DNA of 64,000 bases, from contig CAWKCG010000012.1 in NCBI GenBank assembly GCA_963847965.1, positions 124,001 through 188,000 on the forward strand, written 5' to 3'. Of this stretch, positions 8,809 through 17,549 are shown in pieces. Under the pieces are notes generated by a model. That model worked only from the letters and a program-made list of their open reading frames with translations. It was not told where the DNA came from and searched no databases. Position 1 is the first letter of the stretch, and each line of letters starts with the position of its first letter. Both the position numbers and the translations under genes were made by a program. Source of the stretch: Palsa-504 sp963847965 (GTDB lineage: Bacteria; Actinomycetota; Actinomycetes; Streptosporangiales; Streptosporangiaceae).

Positions 8809-9615
8809 TTACCTGAGCGTGATCACGTTCGCGGTGATCAGGGCGGCCGCATCGGAGGCGAGATAGGCGATCACCTCAGCGACGTCTTCGGGGCTGGCGA
8901 TGTGAATGAGCGCGGGACTGGCGGCAACCTGCTCGCGCACGGCATCGGTAACCCACCCGGTGTCGGTGACAGGCGGGTACACCATGTTGGCCGTGACCCC
9001 GAACGGCGCGAGTTCGAGGGCGGCGGACATCGTGTAGCTCACCTGGGCGGCCTTCGCGGCCCCGTATGAGACCTCCTCGGGGAAGCCGAGGTCGCCGCCT
9101 GAGGTCAGGCCGATGATTCGGCCCCATCCTGCCTGGCGTGCGATGTGGCGCCGCGCGAACTCGCTGATCATCAGGGCCGCGCCCATCGCGTCAACCGCGA
9201 ACTGGCGGGTCCATGTCGCGGCGGTCACCGGCTGGAGGAACCTGCCGTGCCGGTCGGCCCGCGTCGCCCCGAAGGTGTCGGCCAGCCACCCGGTCGCGTT
9301 GTTGACCAGGAGGTCTACCGGGCCGAACTGCTCTTCGGCGGTGTCGAACAGTAGCGCCGGCACGGCCGGGTCGGACAGGTCGGCCTCCACGGCGGCGGCC
9401 CGGCCGCCGTCGTCCCTGATGCGGGCTATGACCGCCCCGGCGTCCTGCGCGCGGTGCTCCCTGTACGTTTGTGGAGTTCCGGGATCGGCCGGATCGTCAA
9501 CCCGCAGGAACGTGCAGAGGACCGCGCACCCGCGACGGGCGAGGGCATAGGCGGTCGCCGCGCCGATACCGTGATTAGCGCCCGTCACGATCGCGGTGTG
9601 CCCGATCGTCACCAT
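8809..9615 (-). CDS. Short-chain dehydrogenase/reductase
   Basis: A classical SDR of about 268 residues. The cofactor motif is TGANHGIG near the N-terminus, the structural motif is NNATG, and the active-site Ser (LTSGG) and SYGAAKAA (YxxxK) follow. It may act as a 3-oxoacyl-ACP reductase-like or sugar/alcohol oxidoreductase; substrate unknown. An insertion of about 20 residues follows the first beta strand (FLRVDDPADPGTPQTYREH), which is longer than usual. The ATG at 9615 is preceded by AAGGAG; the frame extends to 9651 without a ribosome site. Confidence 0.85.
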   Translation of the reverse strand: MVTIGHTAIVTGANHGIGAATAYALARRGCAVLCTFLRVDDPADPGTPQTYREHRAQDAGAVIARIRDDGGRAAAVEADLSDPAVPALLFDTAEEQFGPVDLLVNNATGWLADTFGATRADRHGRFLQPVTAATWTRQFAVDAMGAALMISEFARRHIARQAGWGRIIGLTSGGDLGFPEEVSYGAAKAAQVSYTMSAALELAPFGVTANMVYPPVTDTGWVTDAVREQVAASPALIHIASPEDVAEVIAYLASDAAALITANVITLR

Positions 9616-9732
9616 GACTCCTTCCTCGGGATCCGCGCCCTCGTCCCGCATCCCAGGTCCGGGTCCCAGTTTGGCGGGCGCGCGACCAGCGCTCCACCTG
9701 AACCCGTCAACGATGTCTCGCGTGATAAGAGT

Positions 9733-10410
9733 GTGCTCTCACCCTCTTGCGAGTCAGACGGATCCTGTACCTCACCTCTGACCGCGGCCCAGGCCCTCGT
9801 GCCGACCCAGGACTGGCGGCCCATAGCCGGCTTGTCTCCGGTGCGGAAATCGCAGGACCCGTGGAGAGTGGTGGAAGCTCACTGGGAGCGGCCGCCCGCG
9901 ACGAGCACCCAGCCGCACCTGGCCGTGCTAGCGCAGTTCCCGCCCGCCGCGCTGATCGCCTGCCCGCAGGTGGTCGGCCAGGGCGACGGAACCGGCCAGG
10001 GCGATTCCTGGGTCGATCAGGACACCCTGCTCTACCAGGAATCCTGGACCGACCAGGACGGCTGGCCTGACCAGGACGGCTGGCCTGACCAGGACACCTG
10101 GACCGACGAGGACGAGGACGCCTGGACCGACCAGGATGACGACGCCGATCAGGGAAATTGGGTCGTCTGGGTGGCCGAGGACGACTGGCCCGAATCATGC
10201 GACGGCTGGTCTCAGGACCGGCCGCTCATCCGGCCGCGTCCCGCCGACCTACTCCCGCCCGGACCGGCGGGCCAGCCGTCCGCGCATGACAGCCTTGCCC
10301 TGAAATCCCCGAGGCACGCTATCCGGCGGGCCCGCGGTCAGCTCGAGCCCCAGCACGCTGCGCCGCGGGCTTCCAGGCCTGGCCTGTTCAGCCGCCGCAT
10401 CGCGAGGTAG
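9733..10410 (+). CDS. Asp/Gln/Trp-rich repeat protein, unknown
   Basis: A frame of about 225 codons with strong G/C third-position bias through 10410, so it is probably translated. The middle consists of imperfect hexapeptides built on D-Q-D-x-W-x (WTDQDGWPDQDGWPDQDTWTDED). At DNA level these are 18-base direct repeats between about 10045 and 10140. The protein is acidic and Trp-rich before a basic Pro/Arg C-terminus. No signal peptide or membrane helix is obvious. The start is uncertain: GTG 9733 or GTG 9799. I recognise no family. Confidence 0.45.
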   Translation: MLSPSCESDGSCTSPLTAAQALVPTQDWRPIAGLSPVRKSQDPWRVVEAHWERPPATSTQPHLAVLAQFPPAALIACPQVVGQGDGTGQGDSWVDQDTLLYQESWTDQDGWPDQDGWPDQDTWTDEDEDAWTDQDDDADQGNWVVWVAEDDWPESCDGWSQDRPLIRPRPADLLPPGPAGQPSAHDSLALKSPRHAIRRARGQLEPQHAAPRASRPGLFSRRIAR

Positions 10411-10757
10411 GGGTCCTGGCCATCGTGCTGGTGCTGGTCGGGCGGCACGCATATATCAGCAGCGACACATGGTCAGCCTGTCGAAAGTGACCACCGGAAG
10501 CTTGCGGTGTTAACGAGCGGGATAATTGCGGTCAAATCGGACGTGGTATCACTCGATACAACACGTGATGCGCTCGGAGCCAGGGAGTATTACCGATTTA
10601 TGACGCTGCGCTCCGCGTTCGAACCGGGTCGAGAAAGCGGGCCGTCTTGGTATTGAAGGGCCAGTGGTCGCAGCTTTCAGGGATCTTAAGGCCATTCGTT
10701 AATGAACGCTACGGATCATGATTATGCACGGGGGCATGGAAGGACTTGGGAAGTGCA
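10411..10757. other. Intergenic region before the LysM gene
   Basis: No gene is visible in these 347 bases, which are less GC-rich than their surroundings (for example ttaacgagcgggataattg). They probably hold the promoter and 5' leader of the LysM/lysozyme-like gene. I looked for the conserved blocks of the c-di-AMP (ydaO) riboswitch, which often precedes such genes in actinobacteria, and did not find them. Confidence 0.5.
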
Positions 10758-11495
10758 GTGAATTCAGCGTACAAGCATCGCCGCCCGCGGAAGTTCCGGC
10801 GGACCGGCCGGCACACCACCCCCTCTCAGGTCGAGAAGGTGGCAGAAGCGGCCGGCAAGGCCGCCCCCGCGATGGCCATCGCGGGCGTGCTGGTCGCGTC
10901 GTCCCCGGCGCACGCCGCCACCAGCGCCGCCCTGACCTCTACGGTGGTGTCCGCGCAGGTCCACACGGACGCGTCTGTGCGGGACCTGCAACCACAGACC
11001 CGCACCTACACCGTCCGCCCCGGTGACACGCTATCCGGGATCGCCCAGCAGTTCTACGGCAACCCGGCGGACTGGACCTGGATCTACGACGACAACATGT
11101 CCGTGATCCAGAACCCCAACGACATCTACCCGGGCGAGGTCCTGAAGATCCCTTACGACCAGCCTGCCGCTGCCGCCACCACGCTGACCACCGCCGCCAG
11201 CCTCAGCGGCACGCTGAGCTGCACCCAGCTCGAGGACCTCTGGGAATACGCCGGGGGTGCGCAGACCGAGGCCTTCACCGCGGCCGAGATCGCCATGGCC
11301 GAGTCCAGCGGCGAACAGTACGCCACGGGCACGGTCGGCGAGCGCGGGTACTGGCAGATCAACCCGAATCACGGATCGCTGTCCACCTACAACCCGGTCG
11401 GCAACGCCAAGGCCGCCGTCATCATCTCCGCCAACGGCACCGACTGGACCCCCTGGACGACCTACGTCAGCGGTGCCTACCTAGGCCGCTGCTGA
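10758..11495 (+). CDS. Secreted LysM protein with lysozyme-like domain
   Basis: A 245-residue exported cell-wall protein. A basic N-terminus (KHRRPRKFRR) leads to a hydrophobic stretch (PAMAIAGVLVA) and a signal peptidase site near AHA. The LysM domain (TYTVRPGDTLSGIAQQFYGN...IYPGEVLKIP) follows at about residues 80-130. A C-terminal goose-lysozyme/SLT-like domain has its putative catalytic Glu in AMAESSG and the GYWQIN motif. The layout matches actinobacterial resuscitation-factor-like or transglycosylase proteins that bind and cut peptidoglycan. GTG 10758 follows GGGAAG; TTG 10746 is the alternative start. Confidence 0.85.
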   Translation: MNSAYKHRRPRKFRRTGRHTTPSQVEKVAEAAGKAAPAMAIAGVLVASSPAHAATSAALTSTVVSAQVHTDASVRDLQPQTRTYTVRPGDTLSGIAQQFYGNPADWTWIYDDNMSVIQNPNDIYPGEVLKIPYDQPAAAATTLTTAASLSGTLSCTQLEDLWEYAGGAQTEAFTAAEIAMAESSGEQYATGTVGERGYWQINPNHGSLSTYNPVGNAKAAVIISANGTDWTPWTTYVSGAYLGRC

Positions 11496-11535
11496 CCACG
11501 CGCAGCCCGCCGCGATCCGATCGCCTTTGACGTGA

Positions 11536-13830
11536 TCACGACTGGTCGAGCATGACCTTGAGGTCGCGGGGCACCTCGCCGGGGCTGATGAGCCCGAGCC
11601 TGCGGGTGGTCCGGGTGAGCGCGACGTAAAGGTCCGCCCGCCCGCGCGCGGCTGCCTGCTCGATCCCGGCCGGGTCGACGATGATGACCGAGTCGAACTC
11701 CAGTCCCTTGGCCTGCTCGGGCGTGAGGACCGCCACCGGGGCGTCGAGGTCTGGCCCGGGGGAGAGGCTGAGCGTCGCGGCGGTCTCGGCGACCCGGGCC
11801 GGCGGTGCGATCACGGCCACGCGCCCGGTACCGACCAGCTCTGTCTCACGCCGTACCAGTTCGGCGAGGTCCCCGGCGTCGGCGTACCACGGATCCTCGT
11901 CGGAGTCGCGCACGGAAACCGGCGGATCCGCACCCGGCGGCAGGAGCGCAGCGGCCAGCGCCATGACGGGCGCGGGGGTGCGGTAGTTCACGGTCAGCCG
12001 CGCGGTGCGCCAGCGCCCGGCGGCAACCGGGTCAAGTACCTGCGCCCACGAGTCGGTGCCGGCGGGCGTGCTGGTCTGCGCGAGGTCGCCGACGACGGTC
12101 ATCGAGCGGGCCGGGCAGCGGCGCAGCACCATCCGCCAGGCCATCGCGGACAGCTCCTGCGCCTCGTCGACGATCACGTGCCCGTAGGCCCAGTTCCGGT
12201 CTTGCAGGGACCGCTCGGCGAGCATGCCGCCGGCTCCGGCCTCGGTGTTCCGGTCGGCGATCCAGGCCGTGAACGCATCGGCCTCGAGTGGTGGCAGGAC
12301 GATGGCGTCGTCTGCGGCGAGCTGCGACACGAGCTGCGCCGCGTAGTCGATGGTCTCGGCGCGTTCGGCCTCGGCTTCGGCGCGCCTGCGCCTGGCCGCT
12401 TGTTCAATGGCGGCGACGGGGCCGAGGAGCTCGGCAAGTTCGTCGAGCAGGGGCACGTCGGCGGCTGTCCACGGCTTGGGCGTGTCGCGGGCGATCGCGG
12501 CGCGCTCGCCGTCGGTGAGGTCAAGCCGGCGGGGTTGCTGGTACAGCTGCGTGAGCAGTTGCTGCGGCCTGAGCTCGGGCCACAAGCTGTCGAGCACGCT
12601 GCGGATGGCCGGCGCAGCAGCTAGTTCGCGCAGATCCTCCGGGTCAACGGGCCGCGAGGTCCGCTGGCCGCCGAGGTCACGCGCGCGCTGCCGGGCCAGC
12701 TTCCGCACCGCCGCGTTGATGAACGCACGCCGGGCCGTGTTGTGCGGCAGGGCCGCGTCGGTGTCGGGATCACGGCGGCGCTCTGCCTCGTCGCGGGCCT
12801 GCCCGCACATGCGGGGGGTGAGGCGATAGGTCGTGCCGTCGACCTTGACCTCGATGTCGGCGGCCGGCACCTGGCGCAGGTCGGCGATGGCCTTCGACAG
12901 GACGCCTGCCATCTTGGCGTCGCCCTTGACCCGGGCCGCCCGCGGTGATTCCGGGCCGCGGGCGTCGACACCCGGGAACAGCGAGCCGATGGTGGCCAGC
13001 ACGACGTCATTCTCGCCAAGCGAGGGCAGCACCTGATCGATATAGCGCAGGAAAGTGGCGTTCGGGCCGATGACCAGAATTCCGCGCCGCGCCAATCGCT
13101 TTCGGTATGTATAAAGGAGATAGGCGGCCCGGTGCAGCGCGACAACGGTTTTCCCGGTGCCCGGCCCGCCCTCGACGACGAGAATTCCGCCCGGGTCCTC
13201 GCGGATGATGCGGTCCTGGTCTGCCTGTATGGTGCCGATGATGTCGCTCATCCGCCCGGTCCGGCCGTGGCGCAGCGACGCGAGCAGGGCAGCCTCGCCG
13301 ACCAGGCGGGTCTGGTCCACGGCGTCCAGGTCGAGCACGTCATCGTCCAGGCTCACGACTCGCCGGCCTGCGGTGTGCAGGTACCGGCGGCGGGTCACGG
13401 CGTACCGCTCCCGCGCGGTGGCCCGGTAGAACGGCTCCGCCGCACGAGCACGCCAGTCGACCAGCAGCTGATCGTGGTCCTCGCTGCGCAGGCCGAGCCG
13501 GCCGATATAGAACCGGTCACCGTCGTCGAAGTCCAGGCGGCCGAAGCACAGGTTCCGCTCCGCGGCGTCAAGCTCCGCGCTGCGGTCCTGATACAGCTCA
13601 GCGAACGACTCGCGCTCCGACCACCCCTGGTCATTCTCGGCGGTCGGGCCGAGACGCACCGCGGCCAGCCGCTGCTCCGTAACAGACCGCAACGCCCCAA
13701 GCCGCTCGTACAGCATCGTTACGTACGCCTGTTCCTGCGCCAGCTCGGCCGCGCCAGTTGACGCCATTTCCCGAACCGTGCTATTGTGAAACTGGGACAA
13801 GAGCGGGGTTATCCTTTCGTGCGCGGGCAT
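11536..13830 (-). CDS. helR: HelD-family RNA polymerase-recycling helicase (HelR-like)
   Basis: A 764-residue superfamily 1 ATPase. An N-terminal coiled-coil (AQEQAYVTMLYERLGALRS) is followed by the Walker A motif GGPGTGKT at 221-228, the DEXX-type VIVDEAQELS, and a C-terminal UvrD-like half ending LTPEQAKGLEFDSVIIVDP...YVALTRTTRRLGL. This is the HelD layout: members bind RNA polymerase and release stalled complexes, and the actinobacterial HelR branch protects against rifamycins. A -10-like TAGAGT lies 9 bases before the ATG at 13830, so the mRNA may be leaderless. The alternative ATG is 13767. The HelR-rather-than-HelD assignment is by overall pattern. Confidence 0.8.
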   Translation of the reverse strand: MPAHERITPLLSQFHNSTVREMASTGAAELAQEQAYVTMLYERLGALRSVTEQRLAAVRLGPTAENDQGWSERESFAELYQDRSAELDAAERNLCFGRLDFDDGDRFYIGRLGLRSEDHDQLLVDWRARAAEPFYRATARERYAVTRRRYLHTAGRRVVSLDDDVLDLDAVDQTRLVGEAALLASLRHGRTGRMSDIIGTIQADQDRIIREDPGGILVVEGGPGTGKTVVALHRAAYLLYTYRKRLARRGILVIGPNATFLRYIDQVLPSLGENDVVLATIGSLFPGVDARGPESPRAARVKGDAKMAGVLSKAIADLRQVPAADIEVKVDGTTYRLTPRMCGQARDEAERRRDPDTDAALPHNTARRAFINAAVRKLARQRARDLGGQRTSRPVDPEDLRELAAAPAIRSVLDSLWPELRPQQLLTQLYQQPRRLDLTDGERAAIARDTPKPWTAADVPLLDELAELLGPVAAIEQAARRRRAEAEAERAETIDYAAQLVSQLAADDAIVLPPLEADAFTAWIADRNTEAGAGGMLAERSLQDRNWAYGHVIVDEAQELSAMAWRMVLRRCPARSMTVVGDLAQTSTPAGTDSWAQVLDPVAAGRWRTARLTVNYRTPAPVMALAAALLPPGADPPVSVRDSDEDPWYADAGDLAELVRRETELVGTGRVAVIAPPARVAETAATLSLSPGPDLDAPVAVLTPEQAKGLEFDSVIIVDPAGIEQAAARGRADLYVALTRTTRRLGLISPGEVPRDLKVMLDQS

Positions 13831-14015
13831 GGAATTCCCACTCTAGCAATAATTCTGCTGTTCTTGTACCTCTGGGCATTTCCTGACGAGCGGCCATAGC
13901 GGCAAAATCGTTGCCGCGCTCAACGTCGCGCTAATCTACTTACCCGCCGCTCTTGAGCGTCGGTCGGCCTGACCTCGGCAGCCGAGGCGGCGAGTCGCAG
14001 CGTGCGGCGGTGCGC

Positions 14016-14357
14016 TCAGGTTCCCTGGGCGAGCGCGGCGGTGAGCCTGGTCCGCTGGTCCGGGGTCAGGCTGCCGACGGGTACCCGCTTCCCATCGACC
14101 TCTATCTCGATGTCCTTTATCTTGCCCTTATCCTGCCGGGATTTGATGAAGTCGATGAGTTTGCTCGTCAGGTCGATCGCCGCGCTGGCGAGCTGGATGA
14201 TGGCCATGATCTCGGCCAGCCCGGCCCGCGGATGCTCGACCCTGACGGCGACGGAGCCGACGCCGTCGGTGTCCTGGAGGTAGGCCTTCAGCTCGGCGGC
14301 GGCCGCCGCCGTGTCGGTGTCGGACTCGGTTATGGCGTGAATGACTACTCGAGTCAC
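14016..14357 (-). CDS. EACC1-like small effector-associated protein
   Basis: A 113-residue protein lying 12 bases after the CHAT protease gene, with its own strong AAGGAG overlapping the CHAT stop. Predicted layout: an N-terminal beta strand (RVVIHAIT), a helix, a short strand (SVAVRVEH), a hydrophobic helix (EIMAIIQLASAAIDLTSKLIDFI), then two strands (IKDIEIEVDGKRVPV) and a C-terminal helix. This order and size match the 'effector-associated constant component 1' family described next to CHAT, trypsin and other effectors in actinobacterial conflict systems. The match is by architecture, not by database search. Start GTG 14357. Confidence 0.6.
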   Translation of the reverse strand: MTRVVIHAITESDTDTAAAAAELKAYLQDTDGVGSVAVRVEHPRAGLAEIMAIIQLASAAIDLTSKLIDFIKSRQDKGKIKDIEIEVDGKRVPVGSLTPDQRTRLTAALAQGT

Positions 14358-14369
14358 TGAGGTTTCTCC

Positions 14370-17300
14370 TTACGCTGGTCGGATTTGGGGTAAACGTGCC
14401 TGCGGTACCGGCACGGGCCGGCCGATGGCGGTGAGCATGAGCGACGCCCAGTAGTAGGCGTTGCGCGTTATGTCGTCAGCCTGGTCAAGGAACTCCCGCT
14501 GGGCCTGGGCCAGGGCGAGATCGGCTGGGAGACCTCGGGCCACGTTGCGATGGAACGCCGCGATGAGCCCGGGCATCACATCATCGTCGGCCGGCCAGAT
14601 CGGTGCCATTACGTTGCGGCAGCGCGCTTCAATGAACGCGGCGCCCAGCCCGAACAGCTCGTCACCCGGCTGCTCAGGCCTGCCCCGGCCGCCGATGGCG
14701 CGCTGCCCGGCGTAGCACGCAGTCAGCACCACGACCTCGCAGCCCAAGTTGCTGGCCGCGATCTCGTAGCCGTCGACCGAGTCATCAGCGAGCTCAAGCA
14801 CGGATTCGAGCGGCGCGTCCTTTGCGACCTCGTCGGTCAGGCTGTGCCCGTGCGTGGCCATGACTAGGCACCATGCCCCAGTCAGGGTGCCGTCACGCAA
14901 CGCGCCGAGCACCTCGGCTCGGCGGGGCTCGGCCATCAGCGTCGCGGGGATCCCGGCCGCCGAGTAGGCGGCCGTCACGTCGGACGCTTCGGTGCGAACC
15001 TCGCGTAGCTCTCCCAGATCCGGCCGCCCGGGGAATTCGCTGACCGCTAGGGCTATCATCCGCCGTGCGCCGGGAGTTGAGCGCGGCACCAGCAGGCTGG
15101 TCAGGTTGGGCGCATAGCGGAGCGCGAAGGACCGGACCAGCGGCGCGCCCTGGTAGGGGAGGGCGACAAACGGATACCAGTGCAGCATGCGGTGCGGGGA
15201 TACGATCAGGCGCCGCTTGCCGTCGAGCAGCGGCTGGCCCTCGCCCGGGGCCAGCCGCGTTCCGAGCGGCTCGATGTACTCCGCGTCCAAGTCGAGGTTG
15301 GAGCCCTTCATCGAGCCCAGCTCGCCGATAAGCTTCTCCAGCAACGCCGTATGTTCCGGCTCGAAGCGCCTGCGTTCGACCGCAACCGCGTCGGCGTTGA
15401 TCGTCACCACAAGCAGGGTGTTCGCGCGGAGCCAGTAGTAGTACAGGACCGCCTCGTCCGGATCAAGCGCCTGTTGCAATCCCGCGAGCGTCACCGGCGG
15501 CACCGTCGCGTCTGGATCGCGCATGGAGATGGCGCGACGGTCCCACAGCTGCAACCGCTGCTCCCGGAGCGGAAGCTGGGCCTCACGCGCCTGTTCACGC
15601 CGTTCTTTCTGCGCCTCCTCCGGGGTGCCGCTCTCGATCACGGGATCGAGAGCGTGGATCGCGTTGTTAGCCGCCGTCAGCTCCTCATCGAGCAGGAGGG
15701 CACCCGAAGACCTGGTGAGGAAGAGCCCGCGAACCGAGGCCCTGGCCTTGGACAGCTCCATACGCTGCAGCATCGTGTCGTAGGCGGACTTATCCGGCGC
15801 TGTGCCGTCGATGGCCATTTGCCACGCAGCGAAGACGCCGATGGCGAAGACATCTTCGTGCGGGGCGAGCAGCGCGGCTTGTTGGAACGGCGCGCTCACC
15901 CGGTAGCGGTCCCGCTCGATCAGGTCGATGACCCGGCCAGCGGCCTCCGACGCCTCCTTGATCTTCTCCCGGCCAAGCTGGACCTTCGCGACGCTCGTCA
16001 TCGCCAGGATGGCCTGATCAGTCGCGAGTTTGCCGCCGACGCCGCAGACCGCCTGGTACTCCTCCTCGAACAGCGCGACCGCCGCGTCGAGGTCGTTCGC
16101 GGCTATCTTGACCCGGCCGCCAGCCTCGAGGGCCTGCGCCAGAGTAACCGGCTGGCCGAGGGCCCGGGCGCGGGAGATGCAGTCATCAGCCATCTGCTGC
16201 CAACGGGCGATCGTCTCAGGATCAGCCTGCGCGGCATGCTCAGTGAGGTCAACAAGCTGGTTGACCAGGGCCATGACCGCCATGAATTCCGGACCCGGCG
16301 CGAAGTCAAGGCTCAGGTCGGGCCGGGATGCCGGCGAGGCACCGGGCTGAGGGCCTTCACGGGGCTCAGGGCTTGCCGGGGTTGGTTCGACGGCTTCGGC
16401 CCCAGGCGGCCGGGACTGGGCCAGCTGTGCCTCCAGCCGGTCCTCAACCGCCTCTATATGGGCCGACATCTCCAGCGTGATCGCGGCGAAGCGGTTGAGG
16501 TCGGCCTCGGCGGAGCTCGCGCTTTCCGGTGTCAGGGCCATCCGGAGGGCGGCCAGCCTCGAGTGCAGGGTGAGGAGCGTGCTGAACAACCGTAGGAAGT
16601 GGGTCGGGTCTTCGGCGTCGCCGGGCGGTATCTTCCCGATCCACCCCTCGACTGCCCGGTCGGAGCCGGCGGGTCCAGGGATGGGGTAACCGGCCTCGGC
16701 AAGCTCGGCGATGGCGTCCCCCAGCCGGTGCGACGCCTCGAAGTCGTCGCTGTTGCCACTGGCCACCTCGGCCAGGCCGACCAGTACGGTCGCCCGTTCC
16801 AGAGACCCCAAGCGTGCGGTATCCAGCCCGGCGAGCAGCTGCTCGAGCCGGGTATCGGCATCCGGCACCTGCCGCTGTCGAGCCGCGTCGCGCCTGACAA
16901 TGGCCGCCGACGCCATGTTCTGCTCACCCGCGTCGGTGTACATCTCGGCGGCGGCACCGAAGTGCACCTCAGCCTCGGCCTCGTGACCGCTTGCCTCCTT
17001 GGCGCGGGCCAGGCCGTCAAGCACCCTTCCGATCTTGAACCGCAGCAGTCGGCGTCCGGCCCCGGAGACCGGAACCCGGGCAGCGACGGCCTGGTAGTCG
17101 CGGACGGCGGCGGCCAGGTCAGCCACGTCCTTCTCGGTCGCCCGGTCGGCGAACGCGGCGCGGACCGCGTCCTCGATCCGCGCGTCAATAGGCGCGCACG
17201 CCTGAGTGCTCTCCAGATCCTGCTCGGTGAGCTGCGCGGGCTTGGGTCCGGCCTCGTTCAGCGCGGCGCTGCCTGCCGCGCGTAGCGCCAGCAGCCGCTC

Positions 17301-17549
17301 CCGGCACGGAAGCCAGCGCTCGCCGAGCGCATCGCCTTCCACCTGCCCGGTCGGCCCTCCGGTGAGCTGAACCGCCCGGTTGTAGAACGCACGCAAATCG
17401 ATGTAGCTCAGCTTGTCGAGCTCCGCGCGCAGCGCCTCTCCGCTCGCGTCGCCCCCCGGGCCGACATACCGGTCGATGAGCGTCTGGGCCCTGACCACCG
17501 CGGCGAGAGGGTGCTCAGCTTCAAATCGCTGTTCAAATAGCTCCCACAT
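14370..17549 (-). CDS. CHAT-domain protease with TPR-like repeats
   Basis: A 1059-residue protein. Residues 1 to about 650 are helical repeats of TPR type (such as KIGRVLDGLARAKEASGHEAEAEVHFGAAAEMY), interrupted by a Pro/Gly/Glu-rich linker near 390-420. The C-terminal 300 or so residues form a CHAT (caspase-HetF-associated with TPR) peptidase, with catalytic His at about 900 (ATHGHS) and Cys at about 945 (VLTACYAG). CHAT proteases such as TPR-CHAT/Craspase cleave partner proteins when triggered. Here the partner is the EACC1-like protein encoded next, likely in the same operon. ATG 17549 follows a GGGGGG run. The trigger and substrate are not evident from sequence. Confidence 0.85.
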   Translation of the reverse strand: MWELFEQRFEAEHPLAAVVRAQTLIDRYVGPGGDASGEALRAELDKLSYIDLRAFYNRAVQLTGGPTGQVEGDALGERWLPCRERLLALRAAGSAALNEAGPKPAQLTEQDLESTQACAPIDARIEDAVRAAFADRATEKDVADLAAAVRDYQAVAARVPVSGAGRRLLRFKIGRVLDGLARAKEASGHEAEAEVHFGAAAEMYTDAGEQNMASAAIVRRDAARQRQVPDADTRLEQLLAGLDTARLGSLERATVLVGLAEVASGNSDDFEASHRLGDAIAELAEAGYPIPGPAGSDRAVEGWIGKIPPGDAEDPTHFLRLFSTLLTLHSRLAALRMALTPESASSAEADLNRFAAITLEMSAHIEAVEDRLEAQLAQSRPPGAEAVEPTPASPEPREGPQPGASPASRPDLSLDFAPGPEFMAVMALVNQLVDLTEHAAQADPETIARWQQMADDCISRARALGQPVTLAQALEAGGRVKIAANDLDAAVALFEEEYQAVCGVGGKLATDQAILAMTSVAKVQLGREKIKEASEAAGRVIDLIERDRYRVSAPFQQAALLAPHEDVFAIGVFAAWQMAIDGTAPDKSAYDTMLQRMELSKARASVRGLFLTRSSGALLLDEELTAANNAIHALDPVIESGTPEEAQKERREQAREAQLPLREQRLQLWDRRAISMRDPDATVPPVTLAGLQQALDPDEAVLYYYWLRANTLLVVTINADAVAVERRRFEPEHTALLEKLIGELGSMKGSNLDLDAEYIEPLGTRLAPGEGQPLLDGKRRLIVSPHRMLHWYPFVALPYQGAPLVRSFALRYAPNLTSLLVPRSTPGARRMIALAVSEFPGRPDLGELREVRTEASDVTAAYSAAGIPATLMAEPRRAEVLGALRDGTLTGAWCLVMATHGHSLTDEVAKDAPLESVLELADDSVDGYEIAASNLGCEVVVLTACYAGQRAIGGRGRPEQPGDELFGLGAAFIEARCRNVMAPIWPADDDVMPGLIAAFHRNVARGLPADLALAQAQREFLDQADDITRNAYYWASLMLTAIGRPVPVPQARLPQIRPA

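Noticed and set aside
10600..10640. TTCGAACC sequence like a tRNA T-loop
   Set aside because: Flanking bases do not form the T-stem, and there is no acceptor or anticodon arm at the right distance.
10411..10757. Possible c-di-AMP riboswitch before the LysM gene
   Set aside because: The conserved ydaO blocks are not present.
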